Notes: generated by a model not told the origin, from the letters alone. DNA of 64,000 nt from Cryptomeria japonica (GCF_030272615.1 NC_081411.1:208970244-209034243); one strand, 5' to 3'. Positions 36,194-48,232 are shown, counted from the first letter of the stretch. A program made the numbers and translations.

Positions 36194-37970
36194 GCTTGTG
36201 TGACTCATGGTTGCAAGAGATTGCAGGTACAGTACCACCTAGGTGGGAGGTTTGTCTTCACCTGGATTCGCAAGTTTGAGTGTTCCTCTTTGGCCCTTAG
36301 AAATTGGATTAGGTGGCCAGGAGACCCTCTTGTGACCCTAGTCGTGCCCTAGTGAGCATCGTTAGTCGTCTGTCATAATTCCTTTGATTGGGGATGTAGG
36401 TCATCTGTTTGTTTGGCTTTCTTGGTTTGCATGTTTTGTATGTGTGGTTAAATTGAGTAATTATCCTTTTTATTTAATTTGATTAAATATGTGTGTTTAT
36501 GCATAAAAAATTAAGGGACTAAATTAAATAGGTTCCCTTTATGCGATTAGTCATTATTTAGAATTGCTCAATTTAAATTTGTAGCTAGTTTAACTAAATG
36601 CTTAACTTTAATTGATTTATTTATTTAGTTATGCTTTTGGAAATGGAAGATTTAAATTAAATTAATTTAATCTCCTTGCCTTTTAAAAATAGAAAGGTTG
36701 TTTTTAATTAGTTAAGAAAATCAACTTAATTAAAAAAAACTAGATTAAAATGTTGGATATAGTTTTTTGAAAATAAATAAATAAAAATAAATAATAATAT
36801 ATTTTACTCTGATATAATTTTGAAATAGATATGCTAAGTTGTGTTAATTAAAAATAAATAAAATAAAAAAAAATTAGAAATTGCATGAGGGAGAGAAGCA
36901 TTTTTTATTTTTCTAATTTGAAAAAGATAGATGCTCTTATTATTAAATATTAGTATTAGGGAAAAAAGAATTTTGGGGGAAAACCTAAAAAGTTTAGGTT
37001 GCACATATTTTTCAAGATTGGTAATACTTGGGGTTCACGGGAAGGAGGCGGCAGCCAATGGAAAGAAGAAAATCCTTCTTTCTTTTTTTTGATGTAGGTT
37101 GGAGGAATAAGAATCTCAAAGGAAGGTTGGGCTCTTCTTCAATCTTGCCAGGATTGTTGAACTAGCTCTAGAGCTCTTCTCAGATGTCTTGCCTGGAAAG
37201 CTATGGAAGGTTGGATTTTGAAAACCCTTGTTTGTGTATTATATTTGTAGTTTGTTATTTATGATTTTCACTCTGATTGGGAAAGAGGAAGAAATAAAAA
37301 AACTGGTTTGCATTGCTTTTTATTCCTGTTTGGATTGTTTTGGATGAATTTAAAAAGAGAGGGTTTCAATTTGCCCAATTTTGGAAGCAAAAATGTGGGT
37401 TGTGTTATGAAGGAAATAAAATTTGGGGTTTGGAATCCAGAAAGAAAACTAAAATTTTATGTTGAAAATATATATACCAGATCTGTTTTTTTAAGAACAA
37501 AGCTAAAAAAAAATTAAAAAAATCATTCATTCTCATTGTTAGTTTAACTTAGAAATTTTTCTGATTGTATTGTCAGTTTGTTTCCAAAAAGAAAAAAAAC
37601 TAAAATATGAAAATGAAAGGAAATTTTTAATTTCACTATCATTTGGTTAAACCCATAAACTTTTTCTAAATTTGTTATGTTTTTGGGTTTGTGGGAAATG
37701 CTTTTAAAAAAATATAGGAAATTAAATTTTCATTAATAAGTTTATTAACTCAAAATAAAAAAAAAAATAAAAAAATTGAGTTTGTTAGTAAACTCAGAAA
37801 TTTTCAAAGTATTCATATGTTCTGGAATGCATTTTAAGAAAAATAAAAATAAAAAACTAAAAATGTATTTAATTCTTCAAAAAAAATATAATATAAAAAC
37901 ATATTTAATGTGGCAAGTGAGTAGCACGAAGCTCAACCCACTCACCACAGTGGGGAGTGTGGTCCCCATT

Positions 37971-38012
37971 GTATGGGGAACGTTGCCCATAAAGCATCGT
38001 TGTTCCCCATAC
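37971..38012. other. Perfect 11-bp-stem hairpin
   Basis: GTATGGGGAAC (37971-37981) and GTTCCCCATAC (38002-38012) are exact inverses around a 20-base loop, within the LTR-like sequence. A function is not evident. Confidence 0.7.
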
Positions 38013-38052
38013 ATGAGGAACACTCAACCCTCATGGTGGGCCAACCCATGTG

Positions 38053-38071
38053 GGTTTAAAACTGTATTTTT
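38053..38071 (+). repeat. LINE-B target site duplication, 3' side
   Basis: ggtttaaaactgtattttt is present here and exactly again at 48214-48232, bracketing LINE-B. A 19-bp perfect duplication is typical of target-primed reverse transcription and shows the insertion is young. Confidence 0.95.
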
Positions 38072-38699
38072 TTTTTTGATCGATAAAAGGCCGAGGCCAA
38101 ATTTATTTTTATTATAATAAATATTACATCTCCATTCGGTGTGGGCACCGGTAGGAAAGAATGGAGATAAGAAAACCTCCGGTCTAGCCCAGATCCCTTA
38201 CGGGATCAGATAATACAAAGAATCTGTACGATTTACAATTCCTCTATTGAGGCTACAGACTGACTTTTATATACATATCAATTCTCACAAAGTTTCTATA
38301 CAAAGTTTCTTTGCCAATCTTTCCTTGGAGGCTCAGTCCAGTCTGTCTTGGTGAGATCTTTAGTGCTAAGGGCTTTATCTTTCCATCCTCTCCCTTGAAC
38401 CTGTAAAAATCTTAATACATATATCTCCACCAAACAATTAGTAGCAATGTATACATATATAATTTCAAAGATCATTCAACAAATATCTATGACCTACCAC
38501 CCTCTATAGGGGGATTATAGCCTCGCTATCCCTTAGCTTGAGACCCCTTTAGTCAAGTAGGTGTCAAATTAAGAGATTAGCCAGGCTACAATTCAGCCAG
38601 CTGTGAGGAGGGGGTTAGTACCAACATAACATTCTCAAAGCTACTACTTCTTTCATAACCAAATTCATTATTGCCACACTTATAGATAAGAACTAAAAC

Positions 38700-39170
38700 A
38701 TATATATCTGTTTATGCATATTCTGCCATATCCAATTTAGATAGAACAACAAGCAAATATATATGTATATGCATATGCATTTATACATACATATATATAT
38801 TACAAACCTGTCATATATTTCTGCATATGCATCTAAATATATATATGAAAACACCGAAATGACCATAGAGCAATTACCTATGTATATACAAGTATACATC
38901 CTGCTTACATTTTTATGCCTTTCTATCCCACATATATATCTGTGTATGCATATTCTGCCATAGCCAATTTCTTAATGCCATACTTTAGATAAAGACATCA
39001 CACATATATATATGTATATGCATTTATACATTCATCTATGTCAAACTTGCCATAAATATCTGCATATACATCTACATATATATATGAAAAGACAAAATGA
39101 CAAACGAGAAATTACCTATGCATATACATATATTCATCCTTCTATATATCTGCATACATTTATATGCCTA
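38700..39170. repeat. ~232-bp tandem duplication in the LINE-B 3' region
   Basis: tatgcatattctgcca is found at 38713 and 38945, and later blocks (tatatgtatatgcat, atatatatgaaaa, aattacctatg) recur in step. A partial third unit starts near 39141. The sequence is rich in TATATG and CATATA. Confidence 0.75.
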
Positions 39171-39553
39171 AGCCATTTCCACTTCTTTTACCTAATATAC
39201 CCACAATCCATATCAAAATCATTGACAGAGCATACCATGTTAGAAGTAATATGTCTTCTTATCCGCATATAATCTATGGGTCACAAGATTTTACAAAAAA
39301 TCAAAGCAAACAGGGCCCATACTTATGCTAAGTCTGTTTAACGGAACTGTAAATCCTATCAAAATTGGAAGGAGCGAACAGAACAGCATTACTATCATTT
39401 CCTTCTTTTACTAAGAATACCGCACCCCATATAAACAAGTATTAACTGTTTTTAGTTATAACCCTGTAACTATCTATAAATACTATACTAGTCTATAACT
39501 TAACCCAAAGGACTAGGTGGACTATGTTCGGCATTGATACTAATGCCTTCTTT

Positions 39554-40066
39554 CTAAAGAAAATCCTCAAACCAATCCTCTTCGTGTGGTGGTTTAACCT
39601 GCAACAACCAGAACAAATCTACATTCCTACCGATTTCTTCCTTTCTGGCTTCAAAATTTTCATTATCTTCCACCACCAGGATCGGGACTCTGGGAACAGG
39701 AAGAGAATTTTCGATCAAAACATCATAGTGCCTTGGTCTAGGTATCATCAGTTCATCGTCAATGTTCATTAGAACCCTATTGAGTTCAACTAATATTACC
39801 GGTATAAACACATTTCTACATAGGGCTTCAACTCGTTCCTTATTCCTTTCAAAATGGAGTACCACAGCCACAAACATTGCGGCAATATCAGTATTTGCCC
39901 TAGTTCTATCTTCATTGAAGATAAATTCTCTGCCTAAGATCTTCTGAACCGCATGAATTACCAGCTCGTGAGGAAATTGTATAATCTCCTTAAGCCGCTT
40001 CTTAGTGATTTCCCCGACAAAAGCCATTAGCCTCTTAGTGCTCATCAACCTAATGCTGGTATCCAT
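39554..40066 (-). CDS. LINE-B ORF3, 170-aa protein of unknown family
   Basis: Open frame 914 nt downstream of the ORF2 stop, on the same strand. I start at ATG 40066 (MDTSIRLMSTK), the first ATG after an upstream TGA. Composition is balanced and protein-like with an acidic C-terminus (EEDWFEDFL). No domain is recognised. The key evidence for coding is the homologous frame in LINE-A (55511-56179). The two align without frameshift: DTSIRL/DTPISL, RLK/RLK, ILG/ILG, FVA/FVA, VEAL/VKAL, VILVEL/VLVGLE, PRPR/PQPR, with offsets of only 1-2 residues across about 110 positions. It probably helps the element, but its role is unknown. Translation far from the 5' end of a LINE RNA would need reinitiation, an internal start or a separate transcript. 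Confidence 0.7.
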   Translation of the reverse strand: MDTSIRLMSTKRLMAFVGEITKKRLKEIIQFPHELVIHAVQKILGREFIFNEDRTRANTDIAAMFVAVVLHFERNKERVEALCRNVFIPVILVELNRVLMNIDDELMIPRPRHYDVLIENSLPVPRVPILVVEDNENFEARKEEIGRNVDLFWLLQVKPPHEEDWFEDFL

Positions 40067-40477
40067 ACTTTCCAACCCTTCCAACCAGATGAAATGTCAA
40101 CTAGCCAAAGCTTCAGGTTAATTTATCTTTACCGAGTCATCATTGTTAGGCCAACATCAGGCTTTACTAAGTCTCATGTGAAATCTAATACAAGATTGCA
40201 AGGACATCCTCAAGTGCCATTTACATTTGAAATTTGCTTCAACTGTACCATACCTTATTTTTACCATGTCCTCTTCTTAACTATCTATGTTTTCGTACGT
40301 ACCTCCGAGTGAGGCCAATCCACCTGTTATACATCCACAAATATTCCCTAATATCTCTTCGCAAGCTATGATTGTTTGGAAGGATATCATGATATTGGTA
40401 ATCATGACCTGAGATTGACCCGCAATTTAAAGGATGTGCTTAATGTGATATATTTATGAGACAGCCAGCCAATGATG

Positions 40478-40479
<2 letters not shown>

Positions 40480-40565
<86 letters not shown>
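40480..40565 (+). repeat. (AT)n microsatellite, with AT-rich flank to ~40960
   Basis: About 43 uninterrupted AT units, then imperfect ATAT tracts at 40660-40710, 40780-40812 and 40888-40935. It lies in the spacer between LINE-B ORF2 and ORF3. The long Tyr/Ile open frames over it are artefacts. Confidence 0.97.
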
Positions 40566-40568
<3 letters not shown>

Positions 40569-40784
40569 CAGGCATACCATGGATATGGATGTAGAATGCT
40601 AATTATTATACCTATATCTATATATTTATAGAGAGATATATCTCTATCTATAATATAATAAATATATATATATATATATAAATATATATTTGTATGTATA
40701 TATATATATATATGTATCTTTATATATTTATCTATATACAAAAGGACCAAACCAGGAAAGATAGTAAGCAATATACTGTTATAA

Positions 40785-40815
<31 letters not shown>

Positions 40816-40979
40816 CATATCCTAATATACCGGAATATATGCATAGATATATCTGCAATTCTATGAATATACCTCACTATATTAAGATATATATATATAT
40901 ATATATATATCTTTATATCTATATATATATACACATAATTATAAATATATGTCTGCCCCTCTATCTTCGCATTAATATC

Positions 40980-43679
40980 CTAAGAATCCCCTGCTATGTT
41001 TATATATGAGTTCCCATCAGCCCCAGCGTTTGCCAGCTTATCTGCCACATTATTTCCTTCTCTATAAATATGTTTAATAGACACCTCTTCGAAATGTTTG
41101 ATTATGTCCAAAATCCTACCAATCTCTGCATTCAGTTTCCAGTTAGTGCATTTCTCATTTCTAACTGCGTTAATAATCAGCGCTGAATCGCCTTCAATTT
41201 CCAACTTCTTAATTTTCAGTGTCCTGGCTAGGATAAGCCCTTCATATAGAGCTTGACTTTCAGCCATATTGTTAGTAGTTATCCCAATAGGTTTATTCAG
41301 GCTAGCCAAAATATTGCCGTTATCCTGATGTATGACACAACCTATTCCTGCTCTACCCGGGTTGCCTCTAGAGGCACCATCAAAATTCAGTTTGCACCAC
41401 CCAAATCTTGGTGGTAACCATTTAACTTCCTCCCTAAGGGATGACGTCTGTTTCCCCCTGGGACCAATATAAGGTGGGATTTTGAGCCCATTCCATTTCA
41501 TTCTAATTAACTCGTCACCCCTAGATAAGTTAATGATCCTTAACTGCAAAGCATCTAATCTATTGTTAGTTAACTCTACTATAAAAGCTTCAATCTTGTT
41601 AATAAGGGACTCTACAGTCATCTGCTTATCCTTAAAAATTCTTCTATTTCTTTCCTTCCATATTTCCCAGATTATAATGGCAGGTGCTATTTTCCAAATC
41701 ATAGCATAAACACTTAGGTTCGAAGGGGTTTGCCAACTGGCAATCCAATCCTTTATATCATTAGGCCTTGGCGTCTGCCAATCAAGACTCTTACAAAGCC
41801 AATCCCAGCACCTCTGGGTATATGAACAATTAAGAAGTAGGTGATCTACATTCTCTTCCTCTACTTCACATAACGGACATCTGGATGGCCTTGAATAGCC
41901 AAGTTTTTTGAACCAATCTGAGGTTAAGATTCTTTTCTGAGATACGGCCCATAAAAATAACCCAGCCTTAGGCAGCCCCAGATTATTCCAACACAGGTTA
42001 GAATTGGAATTTGTGTTTATTTGTCTACCCTTTAAAATGTCATATCCTTCTTTAACCCTGTATAATCCTGATGAACTACCAGCCCATATCAACCTATCCT
42101 CCCCGCTACGGAAGACTATTTGTCTTTCTCTTAATGTATTTCTTAGAATCTCCTTATCTCTATTAGTTAAGTTCAAATCTTCCAGGGACTTCCATTTCCA
42201 TCCTAATGACGGATCATTGTGGTTAAAGGATACATAATCCCTTACATGCATCCCCCTCTGAACTTTGCATAAATCGATACCTTCCTCACTTATTCCTGAT
42301 TTGCTTAGAATCGCATGCCCTCCCCATGAATCATCCTAGAAGAGAGCTTTGTTACCATCTGCTATATCCCAAGTTAGCCAATCCCTAATTAGGCCCTTGC
42401 ACTTAACCAGGAAGTCCCAAACTTTCGACCCTTTTGGGAGGTTTTCTGTACAGAAAAAACAGTCCGGGTCAAAATTTTCCAGGTATTTAGCTTTAATGAT
42501 TTTTACCCATTTAAGATTGGGCTCGGAGAACAATTTCCACACAAATTTTGCTCCAAGTGCCATATTTTGGGCTTCCAAATCCTTAATACCCAACCCCCCT
42601 TTGTTCTTTGGCTGACTGACTTTGTCCCATGCAACCATGGCAAATTTCTTCTTTTCTGATGTTGTTCCCCAGAAAAAATTTCTCATGATTCTAATCATGT
42701 CAACCTGGGCACATTTAGGGAGTTGCATACATGCCATCTGATATATTGGTATAGCTGACAAACAAGATTTGATCAACGTCAGCCTTCCTGCAGAAGATAA
42801 CCACTTATTCTTCCAAGAATCTAGCTTTCGTTTCATTTTTTCAGTGATGTTTTTCCATAAATCTTTTTTGTCTTTACCTTTATCTAAGTTAATCCCTAGG
42901 TATTTGCAAGGGAGTTTCCCTACTGGGAATTCCAATATTCTGCTTATCTCAGTTTCTATCCTATAATTGGCATTAAAGAAAAAAATCTCTGACTTCCCAT
43001 GATTAACTTTCTGCCCAGAGGCTGATGCATATTGGTTGAGTATGCTCTTAAATGTCATAGCTTCCGTTCTATTAGCACTACCCAGGAGCATAGTATCATC
43101 CGTAAATTGTTGGAGTGTGAGGGCTTCTGTATTCTCAGTGATCTTGATCCCTTCTAAGTGATGTTCTAATCTAGCCTTGGTTATGGTTCTTCCAAGGGCC
43201 TCTGCCATTATAATAAATAGAAAGGGTGATAGCGGGTCTCCTTGTCTGATACCCCTGGATATTCCAAAAAAACCTTCTGGAGATCCATTTATTAGGATAG
43301 AGAATTTTGGTGAGGATATACATGAGTATATTAAATTCACCCACTGTTTTGAAAAGCCAAAGGCTTCGAGGCATTTACAAAGGAACCTCCAATCTACTTG
43401 ATCATATGCTTTCCTAATGTCTAGTTTGATCATCATCGCCTCTTTACCATTTTTTTGTAATGAATGTATGGCTTCTTGTGCAATTATTATACCATCAAAT
43501 ATAGATTTGCCTGGTACAAACCCTGTCTGTTCCTCTGATATGATTCTTGGAAGCACAGATTTTAACCTATTGGCAAGAGCCTTGGTAAGCAATTTATAGA
43601 TAGTATTACAAAGAGAAATCGGTCTATAATCATCCAGGCTCCTAGCCTCGGTATTCTTTGGAATTAATGTAATAAATGT
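40980..43679 (-). pseudogene. LINE-B ORF2, C-terminal half: RT, zf-RVT, RNase H
   Basis: Continues ORF2 after the transposon. RT motifs: YRPISLCNTIYKLLTKALAN, LDIRKAYDQVDW with catalytic Asp, GIRQGDPLSPFLF, and QFTDDTML (FTDD where YADD is usual), plus VNHGKSE. It is interrupted by a TAG at 42336-42338 where the family has Trp (ALF-stop-DDSWGG). The same frame then continues to zf-RVT (CPLCEVEEENVDHLLLNC) and RNase H: LNFDGASRGNPGRAG, AESQALYEG, EGDSALI, NNVADKLANAGA, with all acidic catalytic positions present. One base change would account for the break. Confidence 0.93.
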
Positions 43680-44918
43680 GGGTCAGTGCAAGAAGATGAG
43701 TCCACTTTTTGGCCAAAAAGTGGAAGTGTTTTCCCTGATTTTCAGATTTTGTCTCATTTGAGCTTAAATTTTGAAACACTTAGAGATTGAATCTTGCAAA
43801 AAGTCAGTAATATAAAAGATAGCCCTCTGAGTGTACTTTCCAAATATATAATTTATTTTAATACCCACATAATAAAAAATAACTTTTTAAATGGATTTCT
43901 GAAAACTATGTTTTAAAAATGCCTGTTTCAGGACCATACCATGCATGTGTACGACCCACACTTCTTGACACAATTCCAATTATTTTCTCAAACCGTTTTG
44001 GGAAATGGTTTGTAACACACTGAAGATTGATGAGCATATTTTTCTGTATTTTTTTTTCTAATATTTTTTTTTAATTAATTTTTTAATGGCCGTAATTATC
44101 GTTTTAAAAATTCGACGTGTACGACCCACATAATTTGATGTAAAATTAACATTTTTTGATTTTTTTTTTTTTTAAATACAAAAGAATTTTGTGTAGATTG
44201 ATGACATATAATTTTTTTTCCAAAATTTTTTAAAATAAAAAAGTTATTAAATTAACAAAATTAGTTAATATTTCAAATTTATGGACCCGATTTAGTATAA
44301 ATTAAATGAAAAATAGTTAAAATAATCAATTTTTAAATAAATTTACATATTTAGAATCTAGACAATATAATCTGAAATGGGTTTTAATTTTGTATAAAAA
44401 TTCTCTGATTAGAGGCGCATAAACTATTTTTGAAGTTCATATTTGTGCTTTCATTCATGGAGATTTGAATTTGCAGGTCCATGTCTCAGGTGTGGCCATC
44501 CTAGGCCTATCCCGGGCCTAATCCCGAGCCAAGTGGCGGGTTGTGGAATCAACTTCCACAAAACGGGCCCCCGTTTTCAAACAAGGGCGGCTTGTGGAAA
44601 AAAAAGGAAAAATGCCATTTAGAAATGAGGGCCCGCTTTTAAACAAAACGGGGGCCCGTTTTAGAAATGGGCCCCCGTTTTTAAAAACGGGCCCCCATTT
44701 CTAAAAAATGGGCCCCCGTTTTGTTTAAAAGCGGGCCCCCGTTTTAGAACAAAATGGGGGCCCATTTTTTTTTGCTTCGGACCCTCGTTACCTTTCGGCT
44801 CGGGAGCCCGAAGCACAAACGGGCCCCCATTTTTTGAAAACGGGCCCCCGTTTATAAGAGCGCGTTTTCCAACGTGCGAACTTCCACGAATTTGTGACTC
44901 AGTACCTTGCACTTGCCC
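43680..44918. mobile_element. 1.24 kb DNA transposon inserted in LINE-B ORF2
   Basis: It splits ORF2 between EINNT and FITLIPKN; removing it restores the frame. The ends are GGGTCAGTGCAAG and, inverted, GGGCAAGTGCAAG (11 of 13 match), with weaker inverted similarity further in (GAGTCCAC/GAGTCACA). Flanks share ATGT (43676-43679, 44919-44922), a probable 4-bp target duplication. There is no transposase. Two copies of tgtacgacccaca (43946 and 44116) and a GC-rich palindromic array occupy it. I cannot assign a superfamily. Confidence 0.8.
44560..44860. repeat. GC-rich palindromic array of AAACGGGCCCCCGTTT-type units
   Basis: Around a dozen units of the form cgggcccccgttt or its inverse in 300 bp, surrounded by AT-rich DNA. 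The stretch 44632-44744 is a near-perfect foldback: ...gcttttaaacaaaacggg and its inverse cccgttttgtttaaaagc mark the two arms. The frame reading NGGPF repeats across it is a by-product. Confidence 0.9.
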
Positions 44919-46425
44919 ATGTATTATTAATTTCTTTAAGAATATTGCCTGAGTTTCTTACTGCTTCTAATGCTTCCACCACATCCCTTCCTACGAAGTG
45001 CCAACATATTTGAAAGAAATAAGTTGGAAAACCGTCTGGACCAGGACCTTTATCTGGATTAAATTGGTCAAGCATTGATTTTATTTCTATCTCTGTGAAT
45101 TTCCTATTTAGAATACTATTTTGTCTTTCGGTAATCACTTTGGGGATGTTCCTAATTATTTGGACTATGTTGTCCAAGTCAGAATGCTCCGAATTGAAGG
45201 TCCCTTTGAAGTATCGGATCGTCTCTGCAGCAATGCTCTTAGGATCTTCCAGCAGATTACCATTGGTGTCCATAATTCTGGTTATGCTATTAGCTACTCT
45301 TCGCACTTTAGTACAATTATGAAAAAACTTGGTGTTTCTATCTCCATATTGTAACCAGTTCGCTCTAGATTTTTGCTTCCAGAATATTTCTTCTTTGGAA
45401 AGGATATCTTCATATTTCCCAAGAAGTTCTTTCTCTTTGAGATAGTAGTCCTGATTCATCCCCTCCTTAAACACCTTTTCATTTAGGTCCATTAGTTCCT
45501 TTTCTATAGATGTTTTAGCCAGAAATATGTTACCGAATTCTTCCCTATTCCATTTAAGTAGCATATTCTTAACATATTTCATCTTGCTTATTAGGCAGAA
45601 CATTTTGGATCCTTGAAAATTTGCTTCTCCCCACCATTTTTCAACAAGCTCAAAGAATCTGGGATTTTGAAGCCACATTCTCTCAAATTTAAATGGGCAG
45701 CGGATGGGTGTTGCCGCCTCCTCTATGTGAAGGAGTATCAGAAAGTGATATGATCCCGAGGATGGTAATAGGGATGCAGATAAATTGAATGGAAAGGCTG
45801 TCAACACACCTTTGAATAAAAATCTATCTAGTCTTTCTGCGATTTGGGTAAATCCATTTCTTCTATTATTCCAGGTAAAGAACCCATTATTGGTATTAAT
45901 GTCTACTAAGCTATCCTGATTTACCCAATTTCGGAAGTCTTTGAGAGATTGAGACTCTCTTCGTAGACCTCCATTCTTTTCCGATAAGTCCAAAATTGCA
46001 TTAAAGTCACCCCCTATAATATAATTCTTATTCAGATCCCTATTCAGCCAATTACTAATCTCAGACCAGACCCTTCGTTTGTCTCTGTCATGAATTGGCC
46101 CATACACATTAATAAGGTAGAAGGAAAGATTGCTATTGTGTCTAATAACCTCCCCCCCAAGCCAATGTCTGTTCCCAACCATTGGAAAGAATGATACTTT
46201 CCTCGGATTCCAAATGATTCCCAAACCCCCTGCTGCACCTGTAGATTCCACGAATACAGATTCTAATATACCTATTTTTTTTTTAAAGGCCTCAATCTCG
46301 CTTGAAGCTAGCTTAGTTTCTTGGAGAAGGATGAATTCACTATAATTGTTAGATATGAAGTGTCTAACCAAGCGCTGTTTGTAAGGGGCATTCATGCCCC
46401 TAACATTCCAACTTATGACTTTCAT
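44919..46425 (-). pseudogene. LINE-B ORF2, N-terminal half: AP endonuclease and RT start
   Basis: It starts at ATG 46425 (MKVISWNVRGM), overlapping the ORF1 stop as ATGA. Endonuclease motifs are WNVRG, LLQETKL (catalytic Glu), YGP, GGDFNAI, TWNNRR and ERLDRFL. The final SDH motif reads SGSYHFL, with Tyr in place of the catalytic Asp; LINE-A keeps SGSDHYP. The linker FWKQKSRANWLQYGDRNTKFFH and the RT entry NPDKGPGPDGFP follow. The frame is open until the transposon at 44918, then resumes at 43679. The Tyr substitution alone should impair target nicking. Confidence 0.93.
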
Positions 46426-48020
46426 TGTGTCACGGGAAGGCTCTTCCCCTTCCCATTTTCAAAAAAGGCAGTTAGTTTGCCTTGATCCTTTGCATTCCCC
46501 ACCTGGGATCTTAACTCTCCTAGGGATTTCCTTCCTCGAGATTTGACAAGCTTGGCACAATCAGGTTGAGTTTTCCCTGAATAGAAATTCTTAATCCCTA
46601 GTACATCCTGAGTTTCTATTCCAGAACCAGTCCTGACTGGAATAGGAGAGCTTAGTGGGTCCACCCTATGATTATTGATTTCAGGGTAACCTAGTTCTCT
46701 CCTAACTTCTCTAATGTCTTCATCCTCCATAGATGACATTAGTTCCTTGAATAAGAAGCACCGTTCATCTTCCTCTTCTAGTGTAAGATCTTGCACAATA
46801 TTATTATCGAAAACTTCCATAGCTGCATTTAAAAGAGGTTCAGTGCCCATCTCCTCTTCATAAGAAGGGTTCTGGATTAAATCTACCTTAGGTGACCTCA
46901 GACCTGATGTAACTTCTTCATCTTGTGTGGTGACTATATTGCCTAAAGCTAATTCTACTTTTGCTTTGAGCAGCTCTGTATCTTTAATTAATTCTTTAAG
47001 GTTCTCTATTTCCTTGACGACATTTTCCTTATCATTTAGCGGTGTTGAATGTTGTTGATTTTGAGAAGCCGGTATCTTTTCCTCAGGTTGGATGATGTTG
47101 TTCTCTGATTCGGGCCTATTGCTAGGGTTCATGTTACTTAGAACGTTCATATCTGACCCTTTTTTGAGCCATATGTCTGTATAGTCTAAAGCCCCGATAT
47201 AAAGCTTGGGGTAAATATTACAGAATCCTTTCTCTGTGTTAATGTTCAGTGGTTCGATATTGCTTATATCCAAGGCTGTTCTGATAAGAATTTTCACATG
47301 ACTGGTTAGGTCCTTTCTTTTTAAACCCTCGCACCCATAAAAATCCCCATATTGGTTGCCTATTATTTCCAAGATTTTACGGTTTATAAATTCTATGGGG
47401 ATATACCCTAGGTCAAACCATTTTAAACAATCACCAGGTTTGTATGTCCAAGGATCAAAATGCGGATGCCATGCACAACAAATGAAACCATAACCATAGC
47501 ATAATTTCAAATTACCAAACAGTATATCATCTCTAATCTTATTATTTTTTCGTAAGATGAAGAAAAATTCATTTTCTAACCTAGTGATACTTACCTGATC
47601 TGGGTATTGTTTATTCCACCAGTCAATGATTTGCTCGAACTCAATGCCCTTCCCCGTCCATTTCACATATACTCCATTCTACTCATACTGGTCCCATATG
47701 GTTTTCAACATATTGTTGTGGATACTACATTTTTTACCATTCGCCTCTGTTTGGGAACTGAATATATCTCCCGCCTTAGGGCTCCAAACCCTAATTCTTC
47801 CTAATGGAATCCGATTCGAGCCAGTCAGTGGAGGAAATGCATGACGGGGGTTGTGGACAACTGTTCGAGCTTTTCTGATATTCTTTCTTTCCTTTTTGGA
47901 ATGAAAAGTCTGCCAAATTCCGTCGGACAGAGGCAAGGCCGTGCTGCCGAATGAATTTTTTTCCCTAGAACCTAGCCCATTTTGTTGAAATGTCTTTTCC
48001 CAACGGGCATTAAGATTCAA
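46422..48020 (-). pseudogene. LINE-B ORF1 (DUF4283-type RNA-binding protein), one nonsense codon
   Basis: It starts at ATG 48020 (MNLNARWEKTFQQNG). A basic N-terminal region (HSKKERKNIRKAR) is followed by an in-frame TAG at 47679-47681, after TIWDQYE. The same frame continues NGVYVKWTGKGIEFEQ into a DUF4283-like domain: FFFILRKNN, YGFICCAWHPHFDPW, GYIPIEFINRKILEIIG. A Ser/Glu-rich, partly coiled middle (ENLKELIKDTELLKAKVELA) and basic tail end at SLPVTQ and a TGA overlapping the ORF2 start. Unlike LINE-C's ORF1 no zinc knuckle is present. About 530 codons. Confidence 0.9.
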
Positions 48021-48213
48021 CCTGTCATCTGCAAACCCTTTGGCGTGACAGGGCTTTCACGCAGGACTGAATATTGTAATGCTTTGTGGCCGCGTGGCAT
48101 ACACCTGCCTTTGCCCCTTTTCCTTCGATGCATTTGGCATTGATTTTCTCCTTTCTCTACAACTTCGCATTTTCCTGCTTTTTCCGAATTTTCAGATTGC
48201 GATTTTCACCTTC

Positions 48214-48232
48214 GGTTTAAAACTGTATTTTT
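48214..48232 (+). repeat. LINE-B target site duplication, 5' side
   Basis: Exact repeat of 38053-38071, adjacent to the 5' end of LINE-B. Confidence 0.95.

Larger units (their letters stand above)
38072..48213 (-). mobile_element. LINE-B, near full-length LINE with three ORFs
   Basis: 10.1 kb on the minus strand: ~190-bp 5' region, ORF1 (48020-46422), ORF2 (46425-40980, split by a DNA transposon), AT-rich spacer, ORF3 (40066-39554), a long 3' region and a poly(A) tail (T-run at 38066-38077). It is bounded by a 19-bp target duplication. The 3' end ...CGGCCTTTTATCGATC-An resembles LINE-A's end. Damage is light: one stop in ORF1, one in ORF2, an endonuclease substitution and the 1.24 kb insertion. 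Confidence 0.95.

Noticed and set aside
40454-41009. Open frames over the (AT)n region of LINE-B
   Set aside because: Tyr/Ile repeats produced by the microsatellite.
44661-44912. 83-codon frame with repeated NGGPF
   Set aside because: It follows the palindromic GC-rich array, and the periodicity is that of the DNA repeat.
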